Assembly (NCBI GenBank): GCA_019347575.1
Contig: JAHWKY010000033.1
Location: 1 to 48,716, forward strand
Length of the DNA: 48,716 nucleotides
DNA from: Actinomycetota bacterium
GTDB taxonomy: Bacteria; Actinomycetota; Nitriliruptoria; Nitriliruptorales; Nitriliruptoraceae
Direction: 5' to 3'
Part shown: in pieces, positions 33,869 to 42,272 of the stretch
How positions within the stretch are numbered: the first letter of the stretch is position 1
How the letters are laid out: each line of letters begins with the position of its first letter
Translations under genes and position numbers: made by a program
The notes under the pieces: generated by a model
Seen by the model: only the letters and a program-made list of their open reading frames with translations
What the model was told of the DNA's origin: nothing
Databases searched by the model: none

Positions 33869-36295
33869 TCAGCCGATGGTCAGCATCACGCCGGCGGCTG
33901 GCAGGGCGGTGAAGCCGTACGCGAACCAGTTCGACGCGTCGCCCGTGGCGACGGGCTCGAGCCCCCAGGCGTTGATCGCGGCGTAACGCCAGAGCTCGAC
34001 CAACGTGCCGCTCGTGGCGGCCGTCCCATCGAGGGCGAACACCGCCCCCTCGCCGAACACGCCCCCGTCGGATGCCAGCAGAAGGTCGGCGTCACCGTCG
34101 GCGTCAGCGTCGGTCCACGCCGCCGCGGACAGGAAGCGCAACCCCGTGTCGAGGTCGACGACGACCGTCCCCTCCGCACCGTCGACGACAGCGACGCGGG
34201 GCCTGAACAGGTCAGAGCCGACGATCGCCTCATCGATCCCGTCACCGTCGGTGTCGGCCCAACCCAGGGGCGTCGCGGACTCGACCGTCGTGCGCCACGA
34301 CTCGGTGCCGTCGTCGCCGCTGTAGGCCGCGACCGCGTCCGCCGACGGCTGCACCGCCAGCACTGATCCCCCGGTGACGTGGACGCCGATCACGGAGGAG
34401 TCGGCGGGCACGGTCCAGGCCGGTGTGGGAGCCATCTCCAGATCCGTCCCGTCGAGGAGGGTGATGCTCGCTGCGTAACCCGCCGTCGCCACGGCCACGT
34501 CGGCGACGCCATCACCGGTCGCATCGCCCGCAGCCAGATCGGCGACGCGGCCTCCTGGTGTCGGGATGGTCCACCGCACCGCGCCGGTGTCGACATCGAC
34601 GAGGGTGACCGTGCCCGTGGCCCCGTCCCAGGGGTTGGTGCGGATACCGCCGGAGACGCGTGAGCCGATCGCCAGCAGCGGGCGACCGTCGGTGAACACC
34701 GTCGCCGAGTCGATCCAGCCTGGCAGGCTCGTCGTCCACGCGACGGCGCCGGTGTCCCCGTCGAGACCGAACGCCTGTGACCGACCCACCGCGATGACAT
34801 CGGGAGCCGGGCCCGGGGTGGTCGCGAGGAAGACCACCTCCACACCGACGTCGGTGACCCAGCGCGCCGTTCCGGTCGCCGCGTCCCGAGCGACGATGCG
34901 CAGGTCATCGCTGGCGGTGATGATCTCGTCCTGACCATCGTGGTCGAGATCGGCGGCGGTGGCGGCCTGGATCGGCGCGCCGAGCGCTGCCTCCCACACC
35001 GACGAGCCATCCTCGGCGGCGAGTCCGAGCAGCACGTCCGTGTAGGGCGCCGCGACGACCTCCGGTGTCCCGTCCTCGGTGACGTCGACGATCGCGACAT
35101 CGGCGAAGATCGTCATCTGCTCGCCGGCGACGACGTGCGTCCACAGCGGCGCGCCCGTCCTGCCTTCGATGGCGCTGACGTGGTTCGCCTGGCGCCCGGT
35201 GCCCACGACCCCGAACGGGTCCTGGGTCGTGACCGCCACGTCCGGGGTGCCGTCTCCGGTGAGGTCCCCGACGGCGAGACCTTTCGGGGGGGTGGTGGTC
35301 GGGACGGTCCACAGCAGCGTGCCGTCCTCGCCGGCGACTGCCTGTACCTGGTTGGTCGGGCTGTAGCCGGCGGCTCCGTAGATCGACCAGACAGCGTCGT
35401 CCGCGCCGTCCCCGTCCAGATCGGCGGCCGTCAGCCGCGCGAAGCCGGACGTTCCGGCGGCGTCCCACCGCACGGATCCGTCCGTGGCGTCGAGGGCCGA
35501 GAGCTTCGTACCCGTCACGGAGGCGAACACCGTGGCGCCGTCGTCGGCCACGACGAGGCCCGAGATGGTGCCGCCCAGAGCGGTCGACCAGATCCCCTCG
35601 CCGTCGGCATCCCATGCGTGGACACGGGGCCCGTTCGAGCGCGTCCCGAACACGAGATCGGCGCGGCCGTCTCCGTCGAGGTCCCCGGCGTCCGCGGCCA
35701 TGACGATGCCCTCATCCACCGCCATCGTCACGGCCCACACCTCCTCCAACGAACCACCCTCGAGGAGTCGGACGGTGTGCTGCTTCACGGCCGCGTCGAA
35801 CCATCCCCCCCGCGTGACCACGTAGAGATCAGCGACGCCGTCGCCGGTCGCATCGCCCACCGCGAGGCCCTCAGGGGGCGCCGGCACGCTGAGCTCGGCG
35901 GCCGCGGACCCCGTGGCACCGTCGATGACGACGACGCGGTGCGGGTAGAACCCCGCTGCGACGTCGACGATCCCGTCCCCCGTCAGGTCAGCGACGGGAG
36001 CCAGCGCCGTGAGCTGGTACCCGTCGTGGGAACGCCAACGCTCGCCGCTGGCGGTCACGAGCGAGACGCCGCCGGTGTACCCCGCGGCAGCGACCCCCGT
36101 GCCGAGTACGGGATCGTCGAAGGTCTCGAGCTCGAAGGGGCCGGTGCTCCCACGCACCGCCCACGCCACGGAGACCGGCGCATCGGCTGGCGTGATGGAA
36201 CCGACGGCGGCGGGCGGCGTCGTCCCGGTCTCGTAGGTCGCGGCCGGCAGGGCCGCCAGCGCCATCGTCGCCACGATCGTCAGCGTCCGCTGCAT
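33869..36295 (-). CDS. Secreted FG-GAP/VCBS repeat protein
   Basis: An 808-residue exported protein. After a signal peptide (residues 1-20), about ten calcium-binding FG-GAP-type loops occur at intervals: DLTGDGIVDV, DATGDGVADL, DLDGDGRADL, DLDGDGADDA, DLTGDGTPDV, DLDHDGQDEI, DATGDGVADV, DTDGDGIDEA and DADADGDADL among them. PQQ-like WTVPT strands lie between. This predicts one or two beta-propellers, usually for adhesion or ligand binding. No enzymatic site is seen and there is no LPTTG tail. GGGGAG precedes the ATG at 36295. It diverges from DUF72. Confidence 0.85.
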   Translation of the reverse strand: MQRTLTIVATMALAALPAATYETGTTPPAAVGSITPADAPVSVAWAVRGSTGPFELETFDDPVLGTGVAAAGYTGGVSLVTASGERWRSHDGYQLTALAPVADLTGDGIVDVAAGFYPHRVVVIDGATGSAAAELSVPAPPEGLAVGDATGDGVADLYVVTRGGWFDAAVKQHTVRLLEGGSLEEVWAVTMAVDEGIVMAADAGDLDGDGRADLVFGTRSNGPRVHAWDADGEGIWSTALGGTISGLVVADDGATVFASVTGTKLSALDATDGSVRWDAAGTSGFARLTAADLDGDGADDAVWSIYGAAGYSPTNQVQAVAGEDGTLLWTVPTTTPPKGLAVGDLTGDGTPDVAVTTQDPFGVVGTGRQANHVSAIEGRTGAPLWTHVVAGEQMTIFADVAIVDVTEDGTPEVVAAPYTDVLLGLAAEDGSSVWEAALGAPIQAATAADLDHDGQDEIITASDDLRIVARDAATGTARWVTDVGVEVVFLATTPGPAPDVIAVGRSQAFGLDGDTGAVAWTTSLPGWIDSATVFTDGRPLLAIGSRVSGGIRTNPWDGATGTVTLVDVDTGAVRWTIPTPGGRVADLAAGDATGDGVADVAVATAGYAASITLLDGTDLEMAPTPAWTVPADSSVIGVHVTGGSVLAVQPSADAVAAYSGDDGTESWRTTVESATPLGWADTDGDGIDEAIVGSDLFRPRVAVVDGAEGTVVVDLDTGLRFLSAAAWTDADADGDADLLLASDGGVFGEGAVFALDGTAATSGTLVELWRYAAINAWGLEPVATGDASNWFAYGFTALPAAGVMLTIG

Positions 36296-36415
36296 GTCCG
36301 CTCCCCTCGGTTCGCCCGTGGAGGTGTTCGACGGCGTGTCCCTGTCCTCCTGTCCCGCTGCACCTGCGAGCTGTCCCGTACGGTCGACGTCGGACCCAAC
36401 CGCCGGAGCTGACCT

Positions 36416-37186
36416 GTGGGCACGATCCGCGTCGGGACCTCAGGGTGGCAGTACGACGACTGGAAGGGCGCGTTCTACCCCGAGGACGTGGCGAAGAAGC
36501 GCTGGTTCGAGCACTACCGCACGGTCTTCTCCACCGTCGAGGTCAACGCCACCTTCTACCGGCTCCCCAAGGAGACCACCGTCGAGAAGTGGCACGACGC
36601 GGCCCCGCCGGGCTTCCGCTACGCCGTCAAGGGCAGCCGGTACATCACCCACAACCTCAAGCTCGGCGAGGGCACCCCTGAGGCCATCGGCAACGCCGAG
36701 CGACGGATGGCCGCACTCAAGAGCTACCTCGGGGTGTGGTTGTGGCAGCTGCCACCGAACCTGCACCGCGACGTGGACCGCCTCGACGATTTCCTGACGG
36801 CGTTGCCGAGCGGCTATCACGCGGTCGAGTTCCGCCACCGGTCCTGGTTCGACGACGACGTCTACGACGTCCTGAAGCGTCACGATGCCGCGTGCGTCTG
36901 GATCTCGGACAAGCAGATGCCGGATGTGTTCCCGCTGACCGCCGACTTCGTCTACGTCCGCCTCCACGGCCTCAGCGGTGACCCCGACGAGCGCTACCAC
37001 TACGACTACGCTCGGGACGAGCTCGAGCCCCTCGCCGAGCGGCTCGTCGGGCAGGCACGCGACGGCCGGGACGGCTGGGTGTTCTTCAACAACGACTACC
37101 AGGCCAACGCCCCGCGCAACGCGCTCACCCTCATCGAACTGCTCGGAGACGCCGCCGAGCCCTGGGGCGATGCCACATCGAGGTAG
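36416..37186 (+). CDS. DUF72 family protein (YecE-like)
   Basis: A 256-residue TIM-barrel-like protein. GTSGWQYDDWKGAFYP at the start, FSTVEVNATFYRLP, FRYAVKGSRYITHNLKL, AVEFRHRSW and FVYVRLHG are the conserved blocks of DUF72, whose biochemical role is unknown; a nucleic-acid or sugar substrate has been suggested from the fold. The GTG at 36416 begins the conserved protein. It stands 82 bases before the adenylate kinase in the same direction, with a degenerate repeat element between. Confidence 0.88.
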   Translation: MGTIRVGTSGWQYDDWKGAFYPEDVAKKRWFEHYRTVFSTVEVNATFYRLPKETTVEKWHDAAPPGFRYAVKGSRYITHNLKLGEGTPEAIGNAERRMAALKSYLGVWLWQLPPNLHRDVDRLDDFLTALPSGYHAVEFRHRSWFDDDVYDVLKRHDAACVWISDKQMPDVFPLTADFVYVRLHGLSGDPDERYHYDYARDELEPLAERLVGQARDGRDGWVFFNNDYQANAPRNALTLIELLGDAAEPWGDATSR

Positions 37187-37230
37187 GTCGTCCTTGACCT
37201 GTGGGGTACAGAACCGCCTACGTCGATGCG
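37173..37230 (+). repeat. Degenerate relative of the 55-base element
   Basis: The ends carry CATCGAGGTAGG and the near complement of it (11 of 12 bases), as in the elements at 1769 and 12756, while the centre differs. It overlaps the last codons of the DUF72 gene. The relation to the other copies is likely but not certain. Confidence 0.4.
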
Positions 37231-37267
37231 GACTGCTCCTAGGCTGCGGCGTCGTCGCAGGAGCAGC

Positions 37268-37918
37268 GTGGACCGCATCATCATCATGGGGCCGCCCGCC
37301 TCGGGCAAGGGCACGCACGCGTCACGGCTCGCGGACGACCTCGACCTCGAGCACATCGCGATCGGCGACGTCCTTCGGGAGCACATCGCCAGAGGCGACG
37401 AGCTCGGCCAGCGCGTCCGGGGCGCGATGGATGCTGGAGGGCTGGTCCCGGACGCTCTGGTCGTCGAGGTGCTACGGCGTCAGCTCGGGTCGTTCGACGA
37501 CAACCGCGGCATCGTCCTCGACGGCGCGCCGAGGACCCCGCCGCAGGCGGAGCGCCTCGAGTCGGAGCTGGGGTTCGTACCTGACGCCGTGCTGCTGCTC
37601 GAGGTCGACGAGGGTGAGGTCATCGCGCGGATCCTGGGCCGCCGCGTGTGCCCCGAGGGCCACGTCTACCACGTGGAGTTCGATCCACCCCGGCAGCCGG
37701 GGATCTGCGACCATGACGGGTTGGAGCTGCGTACCCGCCCCGACGACACGCCCACGGTCGTGCGCGACCGCCTCGAGGTCTACGAGCGCGAGACCGCTCC
37801 CTTGATCGAGCGCTACGAGGCGCGGGGCCTGCTGCGCCGCGTCGACGGCTCAGGGGAACCGGACGAGGTCTACCCGCGCGTGCGCGCCGCCGCCCCGCCC
37901 GCTCAGGACGGGGCGTAG
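37268..37918 (+). CDS. Adenylate kinase family protein
   Basis: A 216-residue nucleotide kinase that would transfer phosphate between ATP and AMP. P-loop GPPASGKGT (8-16), AIGDVLREHI and GIVLDGAPRTPPQAE are the standard order. The LID region reads RRVCPEGHVYHVEFDPP and GICDHDG: one Cys of the usual CxxC pair is lost and the second pair is CxxD, so zinc binding is doubtful. The C-terminus (RYEARGLLRRVDGSG, DEVYPRVRA) is usual. As many actinobacteria keep adk beside secY, this could be a second, diverged kinase. GTG 37268 follows AGGAG. It overlaps the acylase tail-to-tail by 16 bases. Confidence 0.85.
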   Translation: MDRIIIMGPPASGKGTHASRLADDLDLEHIAIGDVLREHIARGDELGQRVRGAMDAGGLVPDALVVEVLRRQLGSFDDNRGIVLDGAPRTPPQAERLESELGFVPDAVLLLEVDEGEVIARILGRRVCPEGHVYHVEFDPPRQPGICDHDGLELRTRPDDTPTVVRDRLEVYERETAPLIERYEARGLLRRVDGSGEPDEVYPRVRAAAPPAQDGA

Positions 37919-40728
37919 GTGAGGGTGGTCACGGTGCCGTCCCCGAGCTGCTCGACGTCGGCCTGGCGCAGCGGCATCGGCTTGTAGACCCAGTTGGCGT
38001 ACAGCTCGTGCTGGTCCTCGTAGTGCGGTGACTGCTGGCCGGTGTGGTCGATGAACCCGGACTGACCGGGGGAGATGATCGACTCGGCCTCGACGGTGTA
38101 GCCGTCACGGTCCTCGACGAACGTCTCCGCCCCGACCCCGATCGAGGTGACCAGCGTCCCGAGCGCGATCGTCGTGCCGATGAGCGTGATCGTCCGACGG
38201 CGTCGGCGCCCCGCGACCGCCACCGCCGCTCCGAGCAGGATCGCGCCGATCGCGATCGCGCCTCCGCCGGTAGTCGGCAGGGGCGCGGGGGCGGGTGCGG
38301 GGGGCGGGGCGGGGTCGTCGACGACGGTCGGGGTGGTCGGGGCGTCGGGGCGGAACTCGACGATGTGGTTGTAGGTGCCCCGGTTCATGTAGTCCAGCGT
38401 GCGCACGTTGCCGGGCAGCGAGTCGTCGCACCCCGCGTCCGACGCCACGGCGCGGGCGACCTCGCAGGTGTAGAAGGCCACGTTGAGCCGGGTATAGTGC
38501 TGCGTCCGCATGGCCGACGCCCACTGGCTCATGTCGTCGGTCTCCTGGTCGGCGGCGATGGCATCGAGGTTGGCGCGCATGACCCGGTTCAGGAAGGTGT
38601 CGACGTCCTCGCCGTTGAGCCAGTCGCGGCTCTTGACCAGAGAGGCGTCATCGCCCTCGATGACGTGCAGCAACATCGAGTCGCTCGAGCGGCCGCTGAA
38701 CTCGCCGAGGTCGTCGTCGAACGCGAGATCACGAGCCACCGAGCGCCAGTCGTCCCAGATCGTGTAGCCCGGCTCGCTGTCGACCAGACCGTCCCCGTCC
38801 GTGTCCTCGCGACGAGCGCCCCAGTCCGCGAGGATCTCGGCGGCCGCGCGCACCTGCTCGTCGTCCGAGGCGCGCCCCGCCCGCACGATGTGGTCGCGGA
38901 AGAAGCGGAACTCGAGTTCGGTGGTGCCGTTGATGCGGTTGAAGCCCTCGAGGTCGGGGATGGTCATCTCGAGGTCCGACGCGGAGAGATCGTTCCAGAG
39001 CTGGCTGCGGAACACCGCCCCGTAGTTCGCCCCGTCGCCGTTGTCCCAGCTCACCGCCGGCTTGTTGTTCCAGTTCGTGAGCCAGCCGCGGGGGAAGTTG
39101 ACCGCGTGCGGCACCTCCTCGGCGCTACGCAGCCGCACCCACTCGGTGTCGGTTGTGGTGCCGTCCTGCGGCAACCGCACGTCGGTGCCGGGCGCGCGGA
39201 TCGGCAGCGCTCCCGGGTGCCAGTAGCCGTAATCGCCGCTCGCGTCGACGTAGAACATGTTGTGGTTCGACTGCAGCAGGTTCGCGGCGGTGGCGAAGTC
39301 CTCGACCGAGTCGACGAAGTTGTAGCCCGTGAAGCCGTTGAAGGTCCCCGTCTCCATGTCGAACCACGAGCGGCGGATGCTGTAGGCGACGCCGTTGTCC
39401 TCGTCCGTCGAGATGACCGGCCCGTGACGGGTGCGGCACACCTCGATGGTCTCGCCGGGCAGTCCCGACTTCTGCGGGATGGTCTCCTCGCGGCAGTCCA
39501 TCCGCTCGAGCTGACCGTCGTAGACGTAGGTGGGCGTGCCGTCGTCGGCGGGGTCGCCGAGCTGCTCGACGTAGATGTCGGCGCCGTCGGAGTTGCCGGT
39601 CGTCGTCGTGAAGGCGAAGTCAGGGCCGCGGCCGATGAGCACGATCGGGCCGGCTCCGGCGAAGGTGAGCCCGACCATGTCGAGGCCGTTCTCGGGGGAG
39701 TGCAGGCCGAACTCGGCGATGATCTGGGGGGCGAACTGGCCGACCTGGGGGCCGCCGAGCTGCAGCGTGCCGCTGGCCTCGGTGACCTGGGGCCCGCCGA
39801 TGTAGGCGTTGGATCCGAAGTGCAGGAACGTCAGCAGCTGCTCCTTCCCGCGCTGGAACGCCTCGTAGGCCGCGACGCTCTCGGACGAGGGGTCCTCGGG
39901 GAGCAGCGAGGCCTGCGCACGGGTTCCGACCGCCGACGGACGGGCTGCGGCGGCCGGTCCCAGCGGGGCTCGCTCTCCCTCCGACAGTCCGAGACGGGCG
40001 TCCCGGCGCCAGTCCTTCGCGGGAAGGTCGTGTGCGGCGCTCCGCTGGCTCTCCCACTCGTAATCCCGTGGGATCGACACCGGTGCGGCCGGGTCGTTGA
40101 GCCAGCGGACGTCGTCGAACGCCGCCTCGCCCTCGGCCTCGCCGAACGTGTCGGTGAGGTAGTCGAGCAGTTCGGCCTGGTCGAGCTCGCTGCCTCCTCC
40201 GGCCCCGAAGGTCTCGACGAGCGTGTCCGCGATCGCGATGGAGTCGGTGATGTCCCACGGTTCCGGCGGCCCGAGCCCGAACTCGGTGAACTCCATCGGG
40301 AGCTTGCTCGGGTCGGTGCGCGCCTCGTCCATCCACGCGTTGATGCCGTCGACGAAGGCGAGGTACATGCCGCGCAGCTCCGCCGGCAGGCGCTCGAACT
40401 TGGCCCGCCGCTCCTCGTCGGTGTAGAACAGCAGCCGCGCGCTGCGATCCATTTCGTCGAAGCCCGGGATGGGTCCGAACACGCGCTGGAACTCGCCCTT
40501 GCCCAGTGCGCGCAGCACCTCCAGCTGCCACAGCCGGTCCTGCGCGATGGCGTAGCCCGCCCCGTACGACACGCCTTCGAGGGTGTCGCTGTAGACGTGC
40601 GGCACGCCGAAGCCGTCGCGGACGATGCGGACCTCGACCCCGGACTGCGCGGACGCCGCCGGCGCCAGGGTGAGCGTGAGCAGCGCGACCGCGCCCAGGG
40701 TGCAGACGCGGGTGAACAGCCAACGCAT
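37903..40728 (-). CDS. Penicillin acylase family protein with internal LPTTG-helix insert
   Basis: A 941-residue exported Ntn-hydrolase that would cleave amide bonds of acylated substrates such as lactams or acyl-homoserine lactones. A signal peptide (1-28) precedes the alpha chain; the self-cleavage site is GSN with nucleophile Ser306 (HFGSNAYIGGPQ). NRGTYNHIVEF ends the main chain at 792. The family's usual next block, SPGQSGF and SPHYEDQHELYANW, appears only at about 887. Between lies a Pro-rich linker, LPTTG (817-821), one hydrophobic helix, RRRRR and a second hydrophobic stretch. The domain is therefore split by a sorting-signal-like insert, unless processing removes it. GAAGGGAG precedes the ATG at 40728. 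Confidence 0.88.
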   Translation of the reverse strand: MRWLFTRVCTLGAVALLTLTLAPAASAQSGVEVRIVRDGFGVPHVYSDTLEGVSYGAGYAIAQDRLWQLEVLRALGKGEFQRVFGPIPGFDEMDRSARLLFYTDEERRAKFERLPAELRGMYLAFVDGINAWMDEARTDPSKLPMEFTEFGLGPPEPWDITDSIAIADTLVETFGAGGGSELDQAELLDYLTDTFGEAEGEAAFDDVRWLNDPAAPVSIPRDYEWESQRSAAHDLPAKDWRRDARLGLSEGERAPLGPAAAARPSAVGTRAQASLLPEDPSSESVAAYEAFQRGKEQLLTFLHFGSNAYIGGPQVTEASGTLQLGGPQVGQFAPQIIAEFGLHSPENGLDMVGLTFAGAGPIVLIGRGPDFAFTTTTGNSDGADIYVEQLGDPADDGTPTYVYDGQLERMDCREETIPQKSGLPGETIEVCRTRHGPVISTDEDNGVAYSIRRSWFDMETGTFNGFTGYNFVDSVEDFATAANLLQSNHNMFYVDASGDYGYWHPGALPIRAPGTDVRLPQDGTTTDTEWVRLRSAEEVPHAVNFPRGWLTNWNNKPAVSWDNGDGANYGAVFRSQLWNDLSASDLEMTIPDLEGFNRINGTTELEFRFFRDHIVRAGRASDDEQVRAAAEILADWGARREDTDGDGLVDSEPGYTIWDDWRSVARDLAFDDDLGEFSGRSSDSMLLHVIEGDDASLVKSRDWLNGEDVDTFLNRVMRANLDAIAADQETDDMSQWASAMRTQHYTRLNVAFYTCEVARAVASDAGCDDSLPGNVRTLDYMNRGTYNHIVEFRPDAPTTPTVVDDPAPPPAPAPAPLPTTGGGAIAIGAILLGAAVAVAGRRRRRTITLIGTTIALGTLVTSIGVGAETFVEDRDGYTVEAESIISPGQSGFIDHTGQQSPHYEDQHELYANWVYKPMPLRQADVEQLGDGTVTTLTYAPS

Positions 40729-40790
40729 CGGCTCCCTTCCCCTCGGTGAGGCGCACGCTAGTGGCGCCGCGCGGCGCGACCGAACGGGCA

Positions 40791-40814
40791 GAGGGGCCCC
40801 GGTCGGGGCCCCTC
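40791..40814 (-). terminator. Strong hairpin after the secreted-protein gene
   Basis: Two perfect ten-base arms (GAGGGGCCCC and its complement) flank a GGTC loop. It stands 29 bases beyond the stop of the minus-strand gene ending at 40844. There is no U-run. Confidence 0.65.
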
Positions 40815-40843
40815 CGTGGTGGGGTGATGTGGCTACCGCAACG

Positions 40844-41659
40844 TCACCCGCACTGTTCCTGGTTGTCCTCGGTGGTCGGGTTCGTCGAGTCCGCACGGCC
40901 GCCATCCGCGTACGCCTTGCCGCAGCGAACGCTCGGGGTCCCGCCGCTGCCGAAGTTGACCTGCGCCCAGCCTCTCGCCTGGTCGGGGCTGTTCGTGTTG
41001 TCGCCGTCAGCAGTGAGCGATCCCTGGCCGCTACCGCCGGTGCTCACGTCACCAGCGAGGGTGATACGACCGTGGACCGGCAGCTCGTCGTCGGAGCAGA
41101 CCTGGATGTAGCCACCACCGCCACCAGCGCCACCAGTCCCGTCACCGCTGATCGTCAGCAGCGGGGTGCTCATGGGTGGGATCTCGTTCTGAGTCCCGCA
41201 GGTCAGCTCGTTGGTGAAGTGCTTGGCGGTGTAGGTCCGGCTGTCGTCGTGCTCGCCCGTCTCCGGGTCCTTGCACTCCTGGAGACCCTGACCGCTCGGC
41301 GGCTCGTAGTGGGTGTCGTGCTCGGCGCCACAGCTTCGCGCTTCGGTCTTGACCTCCGTGGAGCCCGCCTGGTCGGCGTCCTTGATGGGGTCCGCTGCCG
41401 CGTTGCTGTCGGCGCTCTGGTCCGCGACGACGGTGTCGGCGGAGACGGCCTCGGCAGCGGCGACGGCGGTGGAAGCAACCGCGGAGTCGGTGACCGCCGC
41501 GCTCGCGACGCTGGCGGTGATCGGCTCGGCGCTCGCGGCTGCGGTGGAGCTGGCGCCGCTCGCACTGGACGAGCTGGCGGAGTGCACGAGCGCGCCGGCC
41601 GGCGCGCTCGCCAGGAGGAGCGCGGTGATCGCTGCGCTCAAGCGGATGTTCGGTCGCAT
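40844..41659 (-). CDS. Secreted low-complexity protein of unknown function
   Basis: A 271-residue exported protein. A signal peptide (residues 1-25) is followed by an Ala/Ser/Val-rich stretch to about 95, likely disordered. The remainder has six or so cysteines (RSCGAEHDTHYEPP, LQECKDP, LTCGTQNE, IQVCSDDE, VRCGKAY, EQCG) and Gly-rich linkers, suggesting disulfides. No family recognised. GAGGGGGG precedes the ATG at 41659. Diverges from DUF3052. Confidence 0.7.
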   Translation of the reverse strand: MRPNIRLSAAITALLLASAPAGALVHSASSSSASGASSTAAASAEPITASVASAAVTDSAVASTAVAAAEAVSADTVVADQSADSNAAADPIKDADQAGSTEVKTEARSCGAEHDTHYEPPSGQGLQECKDPETGEHDDSRTYTAKHFTNELTCGTQNEIPPMSTPLLTISGDGTGGAGGGGGYIQVCSDDELPVHGRITLAGDVSTGGSGQGSLTADGDNTNSPDQARGWAQVNFGSGGTPSVRCGKAYADGGRADSTNPTTEDNQEQCG

Positions 41660-41773
41660 CGGGTTGACCCCCCTCGGGACGTTCGGATCGGTACTGGGAA
41701 GTGGATGCTTCGACGCGGCCGTTAACGACTCCTGCTCGGTGTCATCGGCCGACCGCGAGGCGTAGGCTCGCGC

Positions 41774-42196
41774 GTGTCGACGGGAGCGGACGTGGCGGGC
41801 TACTCGGGGACGCCGCTGGCGCGGAAACTCGGCATCGCCGAGGGCGCGACCATCGCCGTGCTCAACGCCCCGCCCGGCTACCTGCGGGCCACGGTCGTGC
41901 ACCCAGTGGACGTCACCGTGCGCACCGACATCCGTGGCCGGGTCGAGCTGATCCACCTGTTCACGACATCTCGGGCGGAGCTGGCGCGCCGCATCGACGC
42001 CCTCGGACGCGCCATCCACCCGGCCGGGACGCTGTGGGTGTCGTGGCCGAAGCGGTCGAGCGGGGTCGAGACCGACCTCACCGAGGACGTGGTCCGCGAG
42101 GTCGCGCTGCCCCGTGGTCTCGTCGACGTCAAGGTCGCCGCGATCGACGATACCTGGTCGGGGCTGAAGCTGGTCTGGCGCCGCGAGCACCGCTGA
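41774..42196 (+). CDS. DUF3052 family protein
   Basis: A 140-residue soluble protein. GYSGTPLARKLGIAEGATIA at the start, LIHLFTTSRAELARRI, GTLWVSWPKRSSGVETDL, TEDVVREVALPRGLVDVKVA and IDDTWSGLKLVWR are typical of this actinobacterial family. Function unknown. The GTG at 41774 opens the family-like part. It converges on the M23 gene; between the two stops (42197-42272) a six-base stem GCGGGT/ACCCGC may end transcription. Confidence 0.85.
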   Translation: MSTGADVAGYSGTPLARKLGIAEGATIAVLNAPPGYLRATVVHPVDVTVRTDIRGRVELIHLFTTSRAELARRIDALGRAIHPAGTLWVSWPKRSSGVETDLTEDVVREVALPRGLVDVKVAAIDDTWSGLKLVWRREHR

Positions 42197-42272
42197 CACC
42201 GGCCCCCGGACCTCCGAGCGGGTGCAACCAGACCCGCCTACCGGGTCCGGATGCACACGCTCAGGTGGGTTC

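Noticed and set aside
38044-40749. A 901-codon plus-strand frame opposite the acylase
   Set aside because: It mirrors the acylase, is full of Arg/Gly/Val repeats and has no known domain.
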